Source of the DNA: Streptomyces sp. Ncost-T10-10d
GTDB lineage: Bacteria; Actinomycetota; Actinomycetes; Streptomycetales; Streptomycetaceae
Direction of reading: 5' to 3'
DNA length: 33,397 bases
NCBI RefSeq assembly: GCF_900091955.1
Contig: NZ_FMDF01000007.1
Span: 1-33,397 of the forward strand
Shown here: positions 25,091-33,263 of the stretch, one piece after another
How positions within the stretch are numbered: position 1 is the first letter of the stretch
How the letters are laid out: every line of letters starts with the position of its first letter
Position numbers and translations under genes: made by a program
The notes under the pieces: model-generated
Database searches by the model: none
What the model saw: the letters and a program-made list of their open reading frames with translations, nothing else
Told to the model about the DNA's origin: nothing

Positions 25091-25260
25091 TCACTTCAGG
25101 TGCCGGCCGAAGAACCGGTCCCCGTCCTCCACGTCGAACCACGGGGTACCGGTGTGCCCGCCCATATTGGCGTGCAGCGTCTTTTCCTCAACGCCATCGT
25201 TCAAGGGGGCGGTGACCCACTCCGGCCACGCCCACCCAAGGAGCTGCTCAAGCGGCGGGC
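25091..25260 (-). pseudogene. C-terminal tail of an alpha/beta hydrolase
   Basis: The minus frame ends with LNDGVEEKTLHANMGGHTGT, PWFDVEDGDRFFGRHLK and a stop. A TLHAN-GGHTG-PWFE-ED--RFFARHL ending, with the catalytic His in GGH, is typical of acetyl-xylan-esterase- or dienelactone-hydrolase-like enzymes. Nothing upstream continues the fold; instead a resolvase fragment follows. Confidence 0.45.
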
Positions 25261-25369
25261 AGCTTGTCCGCCCGCTTTCGTTGATCACAGATGGCACTGT
25301 GACGGACGGCACTGACAGCGATGCCCCCGGGCAGAGCCACGTACAGAGACAGAACTTCCTTCGCTGAGC

Positions 25370-25570
25370 GTCGGCGGGGCACGGTCTTGGTCTTGTCGAG
25401 GTGCCCGTACACAGTCGACCGGGGCACACCGAACAAGTCGGCGATCTGCTGGACGGTCTTCTCGCGGGTGTCGTAGAGCTGCTGAGCGAGAGCGGCCTGG
25501 TCCGGCGTGGGCCTCGGCCGGCGCCCGCCGACCCGGCCGCATGCATGTGCGGAGAGCCGTGCGGCCACGG
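25370..25570 (-). pseudogene. HTH tail of a Tn3/Hin-type serine resolvase
   Basis: The minus frame reads GRRPRPTPDQAALAQQLYDT, REKTVQQIADLFGVPRSTVY and GHLDKTKTVPRR. This is the C-terminal DNA-binding helix-turn-helix of serine resolvases/invertases. The catalytic domain with the active Ser is missing; upstream codons are Arg/Ala-rich noise. It may belong with the Tn3-type transposase remnant 4 kb to the right. Confidence 0.7.
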
Positions 25571-25645
25571 GGCGGGGCGTAGCGGCCCGTATACGGGTGA
25601 CAGGGCGGACGGGAGAACCGGCCGCCCTGCCCCTGTCTGCCTCCA

Positions 25646-26533
25646 TCAGGTCACGGTGCACACCGGCCGGCGAACATCGGCCACGGTGAGATCGCTGATC
25701 ACGATCCGATGGTCGTCGGTGGGCGTATGCAGCCTGCAGCTACGGAAGTTCACGCCCCGGCCAAGGATGTAGTCATACTTGGACTCCTCACGAGTACGAG
25801 GCGGCCCGGTCAGTGGGAGGGTCTTGGTGCACCGGGGGTCCTTGGCCGGTCCGCAGAACTGATCGACGTCCTTGAACCCGGCCTGCCAGATCGGGTCCAT
25901 GACTTTTGTGACGTGCGGCCGGGTGTTGAGGTCACCGAGAATCAGCGCGCGAGGGTGCGGTCGCGTGGCGGCCGCCAGTTCTCCGGCCTGCAGCTTCCTC
26001 AGTTCTTCATGGCCCGGTGCGCTGAGGTGCGTGTTGAACACCCGGACCCACTGGCCGTCGAGCTTCGTGGTGAAGGACTGCATGCCACGCGCCTCCAGCC
26101 ATCCCTCGTCGTCGCTGTAGCCCTTCTTGTTGTGCGCCCTGACCGTGGTGCCCTTGGCGTAGACGATCGCGGTGCCCAGCCGGCCTGGGCACCCGCCGTT
26201 CAGGGCGGCCAGTCCGCTCCGGTACTCGTACCTCAGCCCCGCTTCGTTGAGCTGCCGAACGGCCTCACGCACCTCGTTCAAGCAGGACTCCTGCAGCGCG
26301 GCCACCTGCGGCAGGAAGTGCTTGATCTGTTCCGCGATCGCCTTCGGCGTGCCGAGGTCCTGCCCGTTCGTGTTCCACGTCATGAACCGGTTGGGGATCG
26401 GCTTCAGGGGTTCCTCGGCGGCGGGTCCGGCGTACGCGGGCGTCACGAGCCCCGCCACTACCGCCATCGACCCGATCAGCCACACCTTCGTGGCGCGCCA
26501 TGCTGTGCGTGCTGTGCTGCTCGGCCTACTCAC
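25646..26533 (-). CDS. Secreted endonuclease/exonuclease/phosphatase-family protein
   Basis: 295 residues from GTG 26533, chosen because AGGGGGA lies about 5 bases upstream and the signal peptide begins directly (basic SRPSSTARTAWRATK, hydrophobic VWLIGSMAVVAGLVTPAYA). EEP-fold motifs follow: MTWNTNG, VAALQESCLNEV (metal-binding Glu), RVFNTHLSAPGH, ALILGDLNTRP (Asp/Asn) and YDYILGRG with PTDDHRIVISDL (catalytic Asp-His). This is the DNase I/sphingomyelinase/inositol-phosphatase superfamily. As an exported member it may degrade nucleic acids or phosphodiesters outside the cell. Cys pairs near 101, 150 and 240 suit an exported protein. Confidence 0.88.
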   Translation of the reverse strand: MSRPSSTARTAWRATKVWLIGSMAVVAGLVTPAYAGPAAEEPLKPIPNRFMTWNTNGQDLGTPKAIAEQIKHFLPQVAALQESCLNEVREAVRQLNEAGLRYEYRSGLAALNGGCPGRLGTAIVYAKGTTVRAHNKKGYSDDEGWLEARGMQSFTTKLDGQWVRVFNTHLSAPGHEELRKLQAGELAAATRPHPRALILGDLNTRPHVTKVMDPIWQAGFKDVDQFCGPAKDPRCTKTLPLTGPPRTREESKYDYILGRGVNFRSCRLHTPTDDHRIVISDLTVADVRRPVCTVT

Positions 26534-26644
26534 GTTTCCCCCTGTTCCTTGTGGACCCATCGAGTCGCATGCGGACTCACCGACGAACGTAGGAACACCG
26601 TCTTGAGGAAACCTTGGGGGAACCATGGATCCTCGGAGCCACGC

Positions 26645-27355
26645 CTGAGATCGGGACATGTCCTTCCGTACCGTCGCGCCGCTCGTCCTGCACGGTTGCT
26701 GGCGGATCTCGCTGATGCCACCGGGCTGACCGCCGCGTACCGCGCCGGTCTCCGGCGCTTCGGCCGCGCGGGGTCGGGCATGATCCGGGCCTGATCGCCA
26801 CCGACCTGGCGGTGATGCTCGCCGACGGTGGCGGGGAGCTGACCGGCCTGGTCGATCTTCCCGGCTACCCGGCCGGCACCCGCATTATCGTGTGCCGAGA
26901 GGGGCCGCACCCGGGAGCCCAGCTGTCCCCGTTCGACCAGACGAGGGCCTGCGGCATCAGGTGTTCCTCACCGACACCCCGCACTCCGGTGGTGGTTCCG
27001 CTCAGTTCCTGAAGGTCCATCACCGCGGGCATGTCACCGTCGAGGACCACATCCTGTGCGGCAAGGCCACCGGCGTCGGCCGCTTCCTCTCCCGCGACTT
27101 GGACATCAACACCGTCTGGCTCGAACTCAGCCTCTCAGCGATCGATCTACTGGCCCGGACCCGTGTCCTGCTACTGGACAGCGAACTCGCCACTGCCGAA
27201 CCGAAGAAGCTCCGCTACCGGCTGCTGCACGTCGCCGCACGCCTCACCCGCGGCGGCCGCCGCCTGCGCCTACAGGTATCGGCGACCTTGCCCTGGAGAA
27301 ACGAACTGGCCATGGCCTTCCATCGCCTCGCCGCACTGTCCCGACCCGCCAGCTG
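26645..27355 (+). pseudogene. Internally deleted, frameshifted IS1380-family transposase
   Basis: Three pieces in different frames belong together: LLADLADATGLTAAYRAGLR (N-terminus), then IATDLAVMLADGGGELTGLV and GYPAGTRIIVCREGPHPGAQ, then GLRHQVFLTDTPHSGG, HVTVEDHILCGKATGVGRFL and LDINTVWLELSLSAIDLLAR to LHVAARLTRGGRRLRLQVSA. Intact IS1380 transposases have about 250 residues between LADGGE and the LSGYPAGTR region; these are gone. Frame changes lie near 26790 and 26935. The element cannot be active. Confidence 0.8.
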
Positions 27356-27508
27356 ACCGGCAAGCCCCCTTCCGCCCACGACCCGAAGGCCCCGGAGAAC
27401 CCGACCACCGCGCCGGGACTCCGCCCTGCCCAAGTACCGAAATCGCGTCGGCCACCCCATAGTTGGTGATCAGCGACGCCTCCTCGTACCAACCGAAAGC
27501 CCCGTCGA

Positions 27509-28825
27509 TCACCATGTCTCGACCGTGAAGCGTGCGTCCAGCGGTTGCAGGGCGAGGGCTGGACGAGGGCGGACGGACTCCGGGGTCGCGAGGCGGAGGC
27601 GGAAGCGGGACCAGACAGCGGCCAGCAGGCTGACGGCCTCGACCCCTGCGAGGGAGGCGCCGAAGCACGTGCGCGGACCGAGTCCGAAGGGGAAGTAGGA
27701 GCCGCGTGGAATTTCCGTCGGTCCCTTCCCCAGCCAGCGTTCTGGGCGAAATTCTCCAGCCTGCTTCCAGTACCGCGGGTCGCGGTGGTTCACCCACTGA
27801 CTCACCGTGACCGTGGTGCCGGCCGGAATAACGTAGTCCGAGAACTTCACATCGATACGGGCGTCGCGGCTTGTCATCCAGACCGGTGAGTACAATCGAA
27901 GGCTTTCCCGCAGAACAGCGTTCGTGTACGGCAATTCGCCCAGCAGCGCCATCCCGGTGGCATTCCCAGCGAGCGCTTTCTCCGTTTCGCGGTACACGCG
28001 CTCCGCCGCATCCGGATTTCGGGCGAGCAGGACACTGGCCCACACCACGGCGTCATTCGTGGTTTCGTATCCGGCCATGAGCAGGGTCGCCAGTTCGTCG
28101 TTCACCTCGGCCGACGTGGGCGTCGGCGTGCCGTGGAGCAACGCGTGCAGCACGGGCGCGGCTTTCGGGTCCGCTCCGCGGCCCGAGGCGGCGACTCGGG
28201 CGAGAGTCCGTTCGACCCGACGGAGATTGCGGCGGATCTGCAGCTTGCGACGGGTGGGAAGCCACTCGGGGAGCACCACCGGCGAGGCGGAGAGTTCCAT
28301 GATCGGAACTACCATCCCGGCGACTTCGGCGACCTCCGAGTCGGTGTACTCCTCGCCGAACATCAGAGCCGTGACCAGGCGCAGGGTCACCACTGACACG
28401 TCCTGTTGCAGGTCCCGAATCTGGCCCGGACGCCACTGCTCCAGCATCCGCTCGCCCTGCCCGCGCATGGCGGCGGCGGCCGTCGCGGACAGTTCCCGGC
28501 CGAAGGCAGGCTGGATGCGCCGACGCTTGGCCTTCCAGTCCTCCCCGTCAGCGCTCATGGTGGACAGCGGCAGGCTCTGCCTGCGTCCCGCACGCCGGGT
28601 CTCGGGGCCTTGTTTGACGAAGTCGGCGTTGCGGTCGACGAGCATGCGCTCGACGTGCTCAGGGCCCGCGAGCAGGACGTTCCGCGGACTGATGCGGACG
28701 ATGTCCCCGTACTCCCTCGCGCACGCGGTGAGAAACCGGAGTGGATCGGTGCTGAATTCTTGAAGGTTTCCGAGTACGCGGTCGCCTGCCGGCCCCGGTA
28801 TGTCCACCAGCGTTTTCCCTGCCAC
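27509..28825 (-). CDS. Cytochrome P450, candidate RiPP-crosslinking enzyme
   Basis: 438 residues from GTG 28825. All P450 hallmarks are present: C-helix WKAKRRRIQPAFG, I-helix AGYETT (251-256), ExxR as Glu307-Arg310 (ESLR), PERW (361-364), and the heme loop FPFGLGPRTCFG with Cys387. No membrane anchor is seen, so it is a soluble bacterial P450 needing a ferredoxin partner encoded elsewhere. It is the next gene after a 27-codon peptide ending YSYY, 82 bases downstream on the same strand. By analogy with CitB of the cittilin pathway, I infer that it crosslinks the Tyr side chains of that peptide. A general oxidative role remains possible. Confidence 0.9.
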   Translation of the reverse strand: MAGKTLVDIPGPAGDRVLGNLQEFSTDPLRFLTACAREYGDIVRISPRNVLLAGPEHVERMLVDRNADFVKQGPETRRAGRRQSLPLSTMSADGEDWKAKRRRIQPAFGRELSATAAAAMRGQGERMLEQWRPGQIRDLQQDVSVVTLRLVTALMFGEEYTDSEVAEVAGMVVPIMELSASPVVLPEWLPTRRKLQIRRNLRRVERTLARVAASGRGADPKAAPVLHALLHGTPTPTSAEVNDELATLLMAGYETTNDAVVWASVLLARNPDAAERVYRETEKALAGNATGMALLGELPYTNAVLRESLRLYSPVWMTSRDARIDVKFSDYVIPAGTTVTVSQWVNHRDPRYWKQAGEFRPERWLGKGPTEIPRGSYFPFGLGPRTCFGASLAGVEAVSLLAAVWSRFRLRLATPESVRPRPALALQPLDARFTVETW

Positions 28826-28855
28826 CCCGCCCCGCCTTTCACCTTTCCGGGACTA

Positions 28856-28888
28856 CCGGGGTGTGCGAGCAGCGCTCGAACACCCCGG
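28856..28888 (-). terminator. Stem-loop between the peptide gene and the P450
   Basis: CCGGGGTGT (28856-28864) pairs with ACACCCCGG (28880-28888), and an inner CGAGC/GCTCG stem leaves a 3-base loop. Position and strength suit an attenuator that lets the precursor be made in excess over the P450, as in many RiPP operons. Confidence 0.7.
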
Positions 28889-28907
28889 CAGCTACTTTCC
28901 GCGCCGA

Positions 28908-28991
28908 TCAGTAATACGAGTACGGAGCGGTCAGTCGGTCCTTGCGGGTGAGTCGCATGAACAGGGCTCCGGTGAGCACGAGCTTACGCAT
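28908..28991 (-). CDS. Candidate cittilin-like RiPP precursor peptide
   Basis: 27 codons from ATG 28991, with GGGAGG at 29001-29006 ideally spaced at 9 bases. The product begins MRKLVLTGALFM and ends RLTAPYSYY. The leader is basic/hydrophobic (MRLTRKDRL) and the last four residues are Tyr-Ser-Tyr-Tyr. Cittilin precursors are of the same length class and end in Tyr-Ile-Tyr-Tyr, which a P450 converts into a bicyclic tetrapeptide with one aryl-aryl and one aryl-ether bond. A P450 gene follows on the same strand after a stem-loop. I infer a P450-modified RiPP with a YSYY core. No dedicated peptidase or methyltransferase gene is adjacent. The short length alone would not make it a gene; the ribosome site, position and core do. 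Confidence 0.75.
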   Translation of the reverse strand: MRKLVLTGALFMRLTRKDRLTAPYSYY

Positions 28992-29047
28992 AGAGATATA
29001 CCTCCCGATGAATACACTCAGATCGCGGTAGAGCACCAACGGCCGAA

Positions 29048-29077
29048 ACGGTATGGGCGTTGACTGACACACGTCAA
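29048..29077 (-). promoter_or_regulatory. Candidate promoter of the peptide-P450 operon
   Basis: On the minus strand TTGACG (29072-29077) and TACCGT (29048-29053) are separated by 18 bases, a good vegetative -35/-10 pair. They lie 57-86 bases before the peptide start. TTGAC and GTCAA (29060-29077) form an inverted repeat over the -35. A CCCATATGGG palindrome sits just upstream at 29089-29098. Confidence 0.55.
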
Positions 29078-29365
29078 GAAGCCCTTTTCCCATATGGGGA
29101 CAAAGAGGCTTATCACACCCTATCCTGGGATCGGGGCTGACCCTCGCCGTTTCGGTTGGGTGGGGCCGGTTGTGAGCCGGAAACACGAAAGTGCCTTCCT
29201 GAGCTGGGACGATGAACCCGGGCCTGGAGGGCCGCGAGGACGACGGGTGGTGTCGTCGCGGTTGGGATGACGATGCCGTGTGACTCGAGCAGTTTCCTGT
29301 TCTTCAGGAGAGCGACGCGGGCGGCATGGACCGGTGCACCACTCGCCCGTGCCGCCGAGCGCGTC

Positions 29366-29678
29366 ATCGCCAGACGCAGGGCCATTGGCGACCGCATTCG
29401 AGCCGCTCGACTTCACGCGAACCTCTCCCAGGAGCAAGTCGCACCGCGCCGGGATGACCCTCGCCCCGTACAACCGCATCGAACAAGGACACTCGGCCGC
29501 CCTCATCGACAGCCTCATTCGGATCGCCGATGCCATCGGCGTACCGCTCGCCGACCTCGTACGCGAGCAAGCCCCGGCCAGCCGACGGGGGGCGGCCGAC
29601 CGGGGCGGTCGAGAAGCGGGCTACCCGCGGTTGTCGTCGCGTCCCGTGGGCAGCGTCGTGTGGCCCTCACTCCAGTGA
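29366..29678 (+). pseudogene. Frameshifted XRE-family regulator
   Basis: One frame gives VIARRRAIGDRIRAARLHAN and LSQEQVA. After 29440 the match continues in a second frame as HRAGMTLAPYNRIEQGHSAA, LIDSLIRIADAIGVPLADLV and RE. Together they make the standard XRE HTH (QEQVAHRAGM---YNRIEQG---). At the joint (GTCGCACCGCGCC) about two bases of the expected His codon are missing. It reads away from the peptide-P450 operon and may once have regulated it. Confidence 0.65.
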
Positions 29679-29815
29679 TTCACCCAGCCACACAGCGGGC
29701 ACGAGTAGCGGCCGTCGATGCCGTGCACCTCGTGGCCGCAGCGTCGACAGTCGGTGCGGGTGATTTCGCCACTCGCCGCAGCGGCCTCAGGCCCTCGTTC
29801 GGAATGCCGGGTCAT
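29621..29815 (-). CDS. Small zinc-ribbon protein
   Basis: 64 residues from ATG 29815. Two CxxC pairs (CRRCGHEVHGIDGRYSCPLC) form a rubredoxin-like zinc ribbon about residues 23-42, followed by GWVNHWSEGH and a charged tail. Similar short zinc-ribbon proteins occur widely in Streptomyces without known function. No strong ribosome-binding site is visible. Its end overlaps the decayed tail of the opposite XRE frame. Confidence 0.65.
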   Translation of the reverse strand: MTRHSERGPEAAAASGEITRTDCRRCGHEVHGIDGRYSCPLCGWVNHWSEGHTTLPTGRDDNRG

Positions 29816-29833
29816 GCTCGGAGGCTACCCCCG

Positions 29834-29971
29834 ATGGTGCTGGGGCAGGCGCCACACCAGACGACCAACCACACTGGTTGCCTGCAATCCCTCGTCGCCA
29901 CCTTCACCGCCGGCAAGTCCCTCGTCGACGAGAAAGCCGCCCAGTCCGCCGTCACCGAAGTCCTCGACTGA
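29834..29971 (+). pseudogene. C-terminal fragment of a transposon-type ATPase
   Basis: The 45-codon frame includes LQSLVATFTAGKSLVDEKAA and QSAVTEVLD. It resembles the last helices of ExeA/TniB-like AAA ATPases (ALIAAYADGKGIVDEKSAR-A--EV). The P-loop domain is absent. It ends immediately before the Tn3-type transposase remnant, in the same frame. Confidence 0.45.
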
Positions 29972-31866
29972 CACTCCACACCATCGAAACTCGATGTCGG
30001 TGGCGCCGGATACCTTGCATCAGACGATGCACACCACTGGAGGAAGCTGCATCTGTTCTTCTCGCCGACTCGCGATGAGCTTCAATGGGCCGCCCACCGT
30101 ACGGACAGCGATGAGCATCTGCTGGCCCTGCTGCTGACGCTGAAGTCGTATCAGCGCATGGGGTGCTTCCCGAGAGTGGAGGACATCCCGGAGGCGGTGG
30201 CGGAGTTCGTGCGGCGTGCGGTGGAACTGCCGGAGGGCACGCTGGCGGTGTACCGCGCGGCGAAGACGATGAAGAACCATCGGGGTCTGGTACGGCAGCG
30301 GGTCGGTGTCGCCTACGACCAGGGCCAGGCCCGGCAGATCGCCGAGGAGTCGATCCGCAAGGAGGCCGTGTCGAAGAACCGGCCGGCGGATCTGATCAAC
30401 ATCGCACTGGAGAAGGTGGTGGAGGCCGGGCTGGAGCTGCCGGCGTTCTCCACCTTCGACGCGATGGCCTCGACCGTCCGCAAGGAGGTGAACGCCTCGA
30501 TCTGCGCGGGTATCCACGAGCGGATGAGCGTGCCGGAGCGGGCGGGGGTGCTGCGGCTGCTGGAGGAGCGCGAGAGCGACGGCACGACGCCGTTCAACCG
30601 ACTGAAGAAGCCTGCTCAGGGTCCGACCTGGTCACACTTCAAGAACCTGGCCAAGAGGCTGGAATGGGTGGACGGGCTCGGCGACATGGGCGTGTGGATG
30701 GACGGCATCGCGGCGGGGAAGATCAGCGACTTCGCCGGGGAGGCGGACGCGGCCGACGTGGCGGAGCTGCGGGACTACAAGCCCGTCAAGCGCCTCGCGC
30801 TGGTGGCGTGCCTGGTACACAAGGCACGGATGCGGGTCCGCGACGACCTGGCGACGATGTTCTGCAAGCGCGTGGCGATGAAGATCAAGAAGGCCAAGGT
30901 CGAGCTGGAGGAGATCCGGCCGGCCGAGCGGGAGATCGTCGAGGCCCTGATCGGGAACTACCGCACCGTGCTCAAGAACATCGACGAGGGCGGCCCGGCT
31001 CAGGCAGCCCTGGAGAAGGCTGCAGCCATGACCGCCGAGGTCCGGGCGGCTCTGGAGGGCCTGGACGAGGCGGCGCCCGTCGACGAGGTCGCGTGGCGGC
31101 TGGAGGGCCGGGTCTCCCCGGCTGTCCTCGCGCTGGCCAGGGCCCAGGTGGTGCAGGCCGGCGGGTTCGGCGCGGTCACGAGGGCGGTGGAGGGCTTCGG
31201 CGGGTTCGCCAAGCAGTACGAGCAGATCGAGAAGGTGTCCGCCCATCACGGCAACTTCTGGGAGGTGCTGCTGTATGGGCAGATCGGCCGGGACCGGGCG
31301 GTGATGTCCGGCCTGGCCGAGAAGCTGGCGTTCACCGCCACCTCAGAGGACGGGCGGGTGCTGGACGCGCTCGCGCACGCCCAGCGGCACCAGGCGGCGC
31401 GCGGCGAGTACATCAGCGCCCTGGGTGAGGACGGCCGCGCGGTGGACATCTCCTTCGCCACGCAGAACTGGCAGAAGGCCGTCCTCGACAAGACGAGGCC
31501 GGGGCAGTTCGTGCGCAAGCACTTCGAGGCGATGGTCTTCACCGCGCTCGCGGAGGAACTGCGCACCGGGGACGTGGCCGTGGTGGGCTCGGAGGGGTGC
31601 GCGGACTGGTCCCAGCAGTTGCTGGCCTGGGAGACCGTGGAGGGGAAGCTGGCGTCCTACCTGGTGGAGGTCGGCCTGTGCGAGGAAGGCGAGGCAGCCG
31701 ATTTCGACGCCGCGTTTACCTGACCGAGCACATCAACCGGTTCGGCGAGTACTCCACGCACGAGCTCGGCATTCAGCCTGACGCGTACGACCCGAAACTC
31801 GACTTCGACTTCGCTCCCCTGCGCGAGCAGGATCTGACCACTGTCGGCTTCACCGAAGCAGCCTGA
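29972..31866 (+). pseudogene. Tn3-family transposase with the catalytic domain deleted
   Basis: From just after a stop at 29971 the frame reads HWRKLHLFFSPTRDELQWAA and LLALLLTLKSYQRMGCFPRV, the DUF4158 N-terminus. It then continues as a helical Tn3 transposase body to GSEGCADWSQQLLAW (about 31640). The product that could start at ATG 30158 has 521 residues. Near 31715 the frame shifts into VYLTEHINRFGEYSTHELGI and DAYDPKLDFDFAPLREQDL, the normal last 50 residues. Intact Tn3 transposases have about 950-1000 residues; the roughly 350-400 residues with the DDE triad are missing. No start is seen for the extreme N-terminus. The relic cannot transpose by itself. Confidence 0.85.
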
Positions 31867-31881
31867 CCAAGGGGAGGACCC

Positions 31882-32109
31882 GTGAGCACTGCCAACAGCT
31901 GCCCAGAGCAGTGGTATTGCCCGATCGATGACCAGTGGTTCGAAGCGGCCAGGTGGCAGGAGGAGGTCGAGGACGAGCCTGGGTTCAAGCAGACCTGGCA
32001 CACCTGTCCGAACGGGCACGGCTTTCCCGGTCGCACCCCGTACGCCTTCCGCGACTCCGAGACCAAGGCCCGTACCGCCGACGGCACACCGATCGAGCAG
32101 CAGCGGTGA
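31882..32109 (+). CDS. Small Cys-containing protein of unknown function
   Basis: 75 residues from GTG 31882, with GGGGAGG at 31871-31877. The sequence QWYCPIDDQWFEAARWQEEV and KQTWHTCPNGHGFPGRTPYA has Cys at two knuckle-like sites (WYCPIDD and HTCPNGH), suggesting a small zinc-binding or disulfide fold. It lies 15 bases after the transposase remnant and may be cargo of that element. I recognise no family. Confidence 0.65.
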   Translation: MSTANSCPEQWYCPIDDQWFEAARWQEEVEDEPGFKQTWHTCPNGHGFPGRTPYAFRDSETKARTADGTPIEQQR

Positions 32110-32686
32110 ACCCGGCCGCGGGGAACATCGGTACAGCCGTTGGCGCTGAGAACGATCATGGTCCGATCGGTGCCGGCGCGCTGACGCGGTTCTCGTACAC
32201 GACGACTACCCGGCGGCGCGGCCGCCCTGCGGAAGGCTGGCGGGACGAGGATCTGCGGCCGCCAGGACTGATAGGGGGCCTCGGCATCCCACTGCGGCGC
32301 CTCCACGAGGGGAATGGAACGTGTGAGCCCAGGGTCCCGGGGCACTGACGTGCCGTGGCCGCCCCCCAACAGGCTCCGCTTCCAGTGTCCCCAGTGCGCG
32401 GAAGTGCTCGACGAGTGACTCGGTTTCAGGTGACGTAAGGGTCCGCGACGGTTAGGTCCTCGGGGCTTCCCTGGGGCGGCCTCGTGCGCCTGGAGGAATC
32501 CGGCCACTAGGACGGAAAGCAGTCATAATCTCCGGAACGCCACTTTCCGCACGCCTTCCCTCCCTACGCTCCTCACGCGGATCGGGTCATCCCGGCCGGC
32601 ACGTCTCAACATCGCGGGCACGCCCCGCCGGTTCGCGCAGCCGCGCGCCGGCAGGAACGTGGCCCACCGGACCCCAAGGGGGAACC
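32110..32686. other. Gap without a recognisable gene
   Basis: Open frames here lack coherent sequence or ribosome-binding sites. The last 150 bases probably hold the promoter of the DUF6342-like gene. No transposon end could be paired with confidence. Confidence 0.4.
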
Positions 32687-32986
32687 ATGGCTGAGCTCGA
32701 CCTCGGACCCGCAACGGACTGGAACGAAGGAGAGCCGAACGGCAGGGTCAAGCTGGTACAGAACCAGACCTACCCGGGCTCCGCGCAGAAGAACGTCGCG
32801 GTCATCTCTCCCAACAGCGTGGAGATCGTGATCAACTCGAACACGTCCAGCTCCCAGGAGATGGACAAGGTCTACTTCGTCACCCACCACGGCAGCACGA
32901 GGAAGGTCGTCGGCATCCTCGACTCCGACGGCAACCTGCAGATCGCCGGGAAGCTGATCACCGACCAGAAGAACCTGAACCTGTAG
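32687..32986 (+). CDS. Small DUF6342-like protein
   Basis: 99 residues from ATG 32687, with AAGGGGGA directly upstream. The sequence is polar and beta-rich without a signal peptide: GRVKLVQNQTYPGSAQKNVA, VEIVINSNTSSSQEMDKVYF, TRKVVGILDSDGNLQIAGKL. The C-terminal GNLQIAGKLI repeat is like single-strand beta-helix or tail-type modules. From memory it resembles streptomycete DUF6342 proteins; function unknown. A very strong terminator follows. Confidence 0.7.
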   Translation: MAELDLGPATDWNEGEPNGRVKLVQNQTYPGSAQKNVAVISPNSVEIVINSNTSSSQEMDKVYFVTHHGSTRKVVGILDSDGNLQIAGKLITDQKNLNL

Positions 32987-33019
32987 GTCCCGCGGGGAGC
33001 CACCTCCCACCCGCACAGC

Positions 33020-33060
33020 ACGAGGGCCCGCACGACCTGATACGTCGTGCGGGCCCTCGT
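33020..33060. terminator. 17-bp perfect hairpin terminator
   Basis: ACGAGGGCCCGCACGAC (33020-33036) is exactly complementary to 33044-33060, with a 7-base loop. It separates the DUF6342-like gene from the converging minus-strand gene and serves both. Confidence 0.9.
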
Positions 33061-33071
33061 CGTTGCTGACG

Positions 33072-33263
33072 TCAGCCGCAGCCGGCCTCCCCGAGCTGGT
33101 CGCGCACGGCCTGGTGCTCCTCGGCGCCGACGAGGGCGGCGGAGAGCATCTGCACCACCGGGTCGGAGTACGGATGCTCCCCGCGCTCGATGGCCTGCTG
33201 ACGGCATAGCTGCACGACCTCCCACGCCCGCATACTCGACGCGCGCACGGCCGCCGTGGACAT
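33072..33263 (-). CDS. Small helical protein of unknown function
   Basis: 63 residues from ATG 33263. It reads RAWEVVQLCRQQAIERGEHP, YSDPVVQMLSAALVGAEEHQ and AVRDQLGEAGCG, a plausible all-helical protein. Coding sequence upstream of the ATG continues in another frame to the window edge, so the ATG may lie inside a longer, frameshifted gene. It ends 11 bases before the shared terminator. Confidence 0.5.
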   Translation of the reverse strand: MSTAAVRASSMRAWEVVQLCRQQAIERGEHPYSDPVVQMLSAALVGAEEHQAVRDQLGEAGCG

